Shown piece after piece: positions 33,580 to 36,189 of a DNA stretch of 36,189 nt. The first letter of the stretch is position 1. The number at the start of each line of letters is the position of its first letter. The notes beneath the pieces were generated by a model, which had not been told where the DNA came from, searched no databases, and saw only the letters and a list, made by a program, of their open reading frames with translations. Location of the stretch: positions 1-36,189 of the forward strand of contig CACNCK010000015.1 of NCBI GenBank assembly GCA_902618945.1. Reading direction: 5' to 3'. Made by a program: the position numbers and the translations under genes. Origin of the DNA: an uncultured SAR86 cluster bacterium (GTDB taxonomy: Bacteria; Pseudomonadota; Gammaproteobacteria; Magnimaribacterales; Magnimaribacteraceae).

Positions 33580-34482
33580 ATGCAAATTTGGAGTTATTTT
33601 AGACCTTTTAACTTTCGTGGATATGAATGTCTAGTCAAGGTGACTTTAACATTCAGCAAAGTCACTTCAAGCTTATATGTAAATGAAAGACTCATAGATG
33701 AACAGTCAATGAGTTATATGGAAGGAACTACTACTTTCACTCATTCTCTAGAAGCATTAGATAAATCAGAAGCTCACGTTGAGTCTGGCTATTTTAATTC
33801 GTGGAATACTGGTATCGCTGTAATTGAAGATGGGCAGGTGGTATATGAAAGTCACCCTGGTGAGGATGTTCGCTATGGCGAAAAATTAGTTAAGAAAATT
33901 TACGGGGAAAATTCAGATATAAACCAAAAGGATAAATGGAGAGAAAATAAGTATTCTGTTTATGCAGATCTAGGGTTAGGAGCTTTATTTTTTATAGTTG
34001 GGAAAATCACAGGGGATTTAGTTTTTGCAACAATAGTGGGTATAGTTGCAGGTTTAAGCCTTATTCTTTTGCAACGGTTTGTTAAGGTTGACCTTTTGGG
34101 CGGCTTCGCAGTTTTTGGCACAATCATGTTACTCATATCAGGTATTTTCTCTCTGATTTTACAAGATGAATACTGGGTACAAATGAAAGGAACCTTGCTT
34201 GGGCTAATGATAGCATTGGTGTTTTTTCTTGATGGGGTGTTCAGGCAAGGAACTTACTTCGGAGCTAGGTTCGAGCGTTATATACCAGGAGGAGCGCTCC
34301 ATCAAAATAGGCTTGCCATAGGAATGAGTTTCACAGGTGTTTTTGGGGCTTTGAGTAACTATTTCGTAGCAGAAAATTTCTCGGAGGACTTTTGGCTGAC
34401 CTACACCACCTTTCTAGATTTTCCTATATTCATCGTATTATTTTTATTGGTTCTCAGATGGTCGCGTAAGAAAAGTAAGTAA
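33580..34482 (+). CDS. Two-part membrane protein, C-terminal septation-protein-A-like (YciB/IspZ)
   Basis: A 300-residue protein with an unusual layout. The first about 125 residues are soluble and beta-rich, with VESGYFNSWNTGIAVIEDGQVVYESHPG around 67-94. The last about 170 residues hold five or so helices arranged like YciB/IspZ, with KMTGDLVFAT-like and FLDGVFRQGTYFGARFER blocks. A lone YciB is about 180 residues, so this looks like a fusion. It begins 15 bp after the MAPEG stop without an obvious ribosome-binding site, so it may be coupled to it. Function unknown; a role in cell-envelope or division spacing is conceivable. Confidence 0.6.
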   Translation: MQIWSYFRPFNFRGYECLVKVTLTFSKVTSSLYVNERLIDEQSMSYMEGTTTFTHSLEALDKSEAHVESGYFNSWNTGIAVIEDGQVVYESHPGEDVRYGEKLVKKIYGENSDINQKDKWRENKYSVYADLGLGALFFIVGKITGDLVFATIVGIVAGLSLILLQRFVKVDLLGGFAVFGTIMLLISGIFSLILQDEYWVQMKGTLLGLMIALVFFLDGVFRQGTYFGARFERYIPGGALHQNRLAIGMSFTGVFGALSNYFVAENFSEDFWLTYTTFLDFPIFIVLFLLVLRWSRKKSK

Positions 34483-34553
34483 TTTTAAGATTCCTAGTTA
34501 CTCTTATTAAAAATATACACTTCACGAGCCTTTAAACTCTAGATCTCGTTTTT

Positions 34554-35201
34554 TTAGTTAAGAAGTTTACCCATCCTAAATTCTATTGGCACTCCAAATT
34601 CAGCTGGTTTTGGAGCCTTCGTTTCAGCAAGTACTTCTAAACCAAGGGAACGATAAAATCCCACGGCGGGGTTATCGGATAGAACATCAAGTTGAAATTC
34701 TTGATAGCCAAGCTCTTTAGCTTCCTCAAATAAGTACTCCATCATTGAGTAACCTACTCCTTTACCTCTCGCTTCTGGTTTTACTGCCAAGGCATGAACA
34801 TAAAAGGTATTAGAATAGATTACGGGATTTAACCAACTGGCTAATTTTGCCCTTTCGGTAACACCGGCTATCTCTTCAGTAGTAACTTCATCAGCTTTTA
34901 ACATTTCTTCCCATAAAGGTCCTCCTGCCCTGATGCGTTCTCTGTATTTGCCTCCATTAAAAGCAATTGCAACTCCAAGTAATTCACCTTCTTCAATGCT
35001 CAATATTGCCGAGTCAGAACTAAAAAGTGTACCAGGAGTTCGCCATAAGCGTTGTACCCAAGCATCAAACAGGGATCGACGTTTCATGTAGTATTCGTAA
35101 GACACTGGTCCTGTTGACCAAGCTAATTCAGGGATTTCATCGGCATACAATTCTACGAGTTCGCCCTCTGCTTTGATGATATCAATATTCTCTTTATTCA
35201 T
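34554..35201 (-). CDS. GNAT family N-acetyltransferase
   Basis: A 215-residue acetyltransferase. The acetyl-CoA motif A reads VHALAVKPEARGKGVGYSMM, with RGKGVG at 145-150. It is followed by LDVLSDNPAVGFYRSLGLEVL, the typical motif B with Asn for the amide contact. The N-terminal half is longer than in minimal GNATs, and the C-terminal strand ends with EFRMGKLLN. It would move acetyl from acetyl-CoA to an amine. It ends near a window of + strand text without genes. The start lies only about 10 bp from the duplicated guaA 3' sequence, and no clear ribosome-binding site is seen. Substrate unknown. Confidence 0.85.
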   Translation of the reverse strand: MNKENIDIIKAEGELVELYADEIPELAWSTGPVSYEYYMKRRSLFDAWVQRLWRTPGTLFSSDSAILSIEEGELLGVAIAFNGGKYRERIRAGGPLWEEMLKADEVTTEEIAGVTERAKLASWLNPVIYSNTFYVHALAVKPEARGKGVGYSMMEYLFEEAKELGYQEFQLDVLSDNPAVGFYRSLGLEVLAETKAPKPAEFGVPIEFRMGKLLN

Positions 35202-35211
35202 AATTCATTTT

Positions 35212-35224
35212 ATTCCCACTCAAT
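35212..35224. repeat. Outer att-like copy of ATTCCCACTCAAT
   Basis: Reads on the minus strand as ATTGAGTGGGAAT plus A, coding IEWE and stop like the displaced end of a guaA gene. It lies about 10 bp from the GNAT start. Confidence 0.85.
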
Positions 35225-35318
35225 GAGTAATACCCTCTGAAACCCTTTGTTTATAGTATTTTCAAAAAAGTTTCTATCAAGGAGATTATATATTTTTTTT
35301 TGGAGTGAATAGTTGAGT

Positions 35319-35356
35319 CTGACACAGAAAGTTGTGTCTCCCTGTGTCAGTTTTTT
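35319..35356 (+). terminator. Hairpin plus T-run inside the candidate element
   Basis: On the plus strand CTGACACAG (35319-35327) pairs with CTGTGTCAG (35342-35350), followed by six T. GACACA (35321-35326) can instead pair with TGTGTC (35333-35338), giving two mutually exclusive stems. No plus-strand gene precedes it. Confidence 0.55.
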
Positions 35357-35436
35357 AGAACATCAGAAAATGGTTTTGAGATGAGTTCGATTAACTTGTG
35401 CTTATGTTTTGCAGTAAGTGACCAAACTTTGCACTA

Positions 35437-35509
35437 AAGTTTGTATCTACAGAACACTAATCAAATAAGAATAAGGGTATTGTCATAAGTTTGTATTAAG
35501 TTTGTATCT
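35437..35509. repeat. Three AAGTTTGTAT direct repeats
   Basis: AAGTTTGTAT occurs at 35437-35446, 35487-35496 and 35498-35507; the first and third extend by CT and are followed by similar AGAAC text. An adjoining AAACTTT/AAAGTTT dyad spans 35424-35442. Confidence 0.75.
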
Positions 35510-35547
35510 GAAGAACCCCTATTTTATATGGGTTTCAGAGTCACCCT

Positions 35548-36189
35548 TCATTCCCACTCAATTGTAGCTGGTGGTTTACTAGAAATATCATAAGTTACCC
35601 GAGATACTTCAGGAATTTCATTGATAATTCTATTAGAAACTTTTTCTAAGAAAGTATGAGGGAGTTTAGCTGACTTAGCTGTCATAAAATCTATAGTTTC
35701 AACTGCTCTTAGGGCAATGACATATTCATACCGCCTAGAATCCCCTACTACTCCAACGGATTTAACCGGTAAAAATACTGCAAAAGCTTGGCTTACCTTT
35801 TCATAATAGCCGTCTTTAACCAACTCACTAATAAAAATGTCATCGGCTAACTGAAGGATTTTTATATAAGGTCTTTTAATTTCACCAAGAATTCGGACAC
35901 CTAAACCTGGACCTGGAAAAGGGTGTCTAAATAATATCTCTTTTGGTAAACCAAGCTCTAAACCAATCTTTCTGACTTCATCTTTAAATAGATCCTTTAA
36001 GGGCTCTATCACAGGGAGATTAAGATAACTCGGCAGACCTCCTACATTGTGATGAGATTTTATTACATGCGCTGACCCATTCTTTGTGCCAGCTGATTCA
36101 ATAACATCAGGATAAATTGTTCCCTGTGCTAACCATTGAATTTTTGTATTTCTTTTTGCCTCTTTAAGAAAGACATCTATAAAAGTTTT
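35548..36189 (-). CDS. guaA: GMP synthase (glutamine-hydrolysing), C-terminal part
   Basis: 213 residues of the C-terminal ATP-pyrophosphatase and dimerisation domain; the N-terminal glutaminase and the P-loop lie outside the window. The frame is open at the right edge, entering as [14 protein letters not shown]. Recognisable blocks are [61 protein letters not shown] and the terminal PPATIEWE. GuaA aminates XMP to GMP using glutamine, completing guanine nucleotide synthesis in the cytosol. Its 3' end is duplicated 338 bp downstream, a sign of insertion. The internal Met at 36012 is not the start. With GuaC in the window, both arms of GMP interconversion are present. Confidence 0.96.
   Translation of the reverse strand, partial: KTFIDVFLKEAKRNTKIQWLAQGTIYPDVIESAGTKNGSAHVIKSHHNVGGLPSYLNLPVIEPLKDLFKDEVRKIGLELGLPKEILFRHPFPGPGLGVRILGEIKRPYIKILQLADDIFISELVKDGYYEKVSQAFAVFLPVKSVGVVGDSRRYEYVIALRAVETIDFMTAKSAKLPHTFLEKVSNRIINEIPEVSRVTYDISSKPPATIEWE
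35550..35562. repeat. guaA-side att-like copy of ATTCCCACTCAAT
   Basis: The last codons of guaA (IEWE, stop TGA) on the minus strand; exact match to 35212-35224. Confidence 0.85.

Larger units (their letters stand above)
35202..35547. other. Non-coding gap between the GNAT gene and guaA
   Basis: The only intergenic stretch over 300 bp. It holds a copy of the guaA 3'-terminal sequence, an 11-bp inverted repeat near its ends, a hairpin with a T-run and three direct repeats, and no convincing gene. A 46-codon open minus-strand stretch ending in LLIEWE has no start codon. Confidence 0.7.
35212..35562. mobile_element. Candidate mini integrative element at the guaA 3' end
   Basis: Exact 13-bp direct repeats at 35212-35224 and 35550-35562 duplicate the end of guaA (codons for IEWE plus part of the stop; TAA at the outer copy, TGA at the guaA copy). 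Inside each repeat, 9-10 bp in, are CTCTGAAACCC (35235-35245) and its reverse complement GGGTTTCAGAG (35530-35540). One unit is 338 bp, too small for an integrase, so it would be non-autonomous or a remnant. The guaA 3' end is a known integration hot spot for tyrosine-recombinase islands. Confidence 0.5.

Noticed and set aside
34520-34553. ACGAG...CTCGT followed by seven T as a terminator of the plus-strand gene ending at 34482
   Set aside because: Only 5 bp of stem and a 16-nt loop; too weak to claim.
35511-35540. GAACCC...GGGTTTC stem as a guaA terminator
   Set aside because: Short, with no U-run on the guaA strand; better explained by the inverted repeat at the element end.
1-36189. CRISPR arrays, tRNA, rRNA or transposase genes
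   Set aside because: No regularly spaced repeats, cloverleaf-like genes, rRNA text or transposase motifs were noticed on reading.

Overview
The window is a compact, AT-rich (roughly mid-30s % GC by eye) piece of a marine-type gammaproteobacterial genome. GuaA, GuaC, YghU and a class I photolyase all read like gammaproteobacterial proteins. Genes are packed with 0-25 bp gaps, start/stop overlaps are frequent, and several start codons are GTG or TTG. With one large TonB-dependent receptor and many glutathione-transferase (GST), short-chain dehydrogenase (SDR) and enoyl-CoA hydratase paralogues, it fits a streamlined surface-ocean lineage such as SAR86. That placement is inference; no rRNA or other lineage marker is present.

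Layout. (1) 1-10473, minus strand: a run of twelve closely spaced genes. In transcription order these are a CmcJ/NvfI-type oxygenase, a class III aminotransferase, a Tat-exported PhoD-like phosphatase, a GST, a TauE/SafE permease, an SDR, a DNA photolyase, a DUF4396 membrane protein, an ACT-domain protein, two GSTs and a fatty-acid-hydroxylase/sterol-desaturase cut by the window edge. (2) 10559-14140, minus: Old Yellow Enzyme, SDR, theta-like GST and a phosphoribosyltransferase. (3) 14242-18083: a TonB-dependent receptor (minus) divergent from an AzgA-type purine permease (plus). (4) 18086-26627, mostly minus: YghU, then a seven-gene run (class III aminotransferase, GST-like, CoA-binding, two enoyl-CoA hydratase-like proteins, DoxX, small membrane protein). 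Upstream of it is a GcvT/DmdA-like methyltransferase translationally coupled to a short MetF-type reductase. (5) 26725-31752, minus: secreted protein, GMP reductase, LCMT-type methyltransferase, tyrosine phosphatase, the collapsed remnant of an FAD oxidoreductase, a YdjM-like membrane protein and a CxxC protein. (6) 31853-34482: enoyl-CoA isomerase, secreted protein, MAPEG protein and a septation-protein-like membrane protein. (7) 34554-36189, minus: GNAT acetyltransferase, a 346-bp non-coding gap, and the 3' part of guaA.

How the genes fit together. Purine handling recurs: phosphoribosyltransferase, AzgA-type permease, GuaC and GuaA. Six GST-fold proteins plus a MAPEG protein, with SDRs, an OYE and a photolyase, suggest heavy investment in electrophile, oxidant and light-damage handling or in glutathione-dependent catabolism. 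The GcvT/DmdA-like plus MetF pair looks like a demethylation and C1-oxidation module.

Most unusual points. The gap downstream of guaA is bounded by an exact 13-bp duplication of the guaA 3' end, with internal inverted and direct repeats, like the footprint of a very small integrative element. A 60-codon gene at 30051-30233 consists only of the first and last about 30 residues of an FAD-dependent oxidoreductase, joined in frame beside a 16-bp palindrome.
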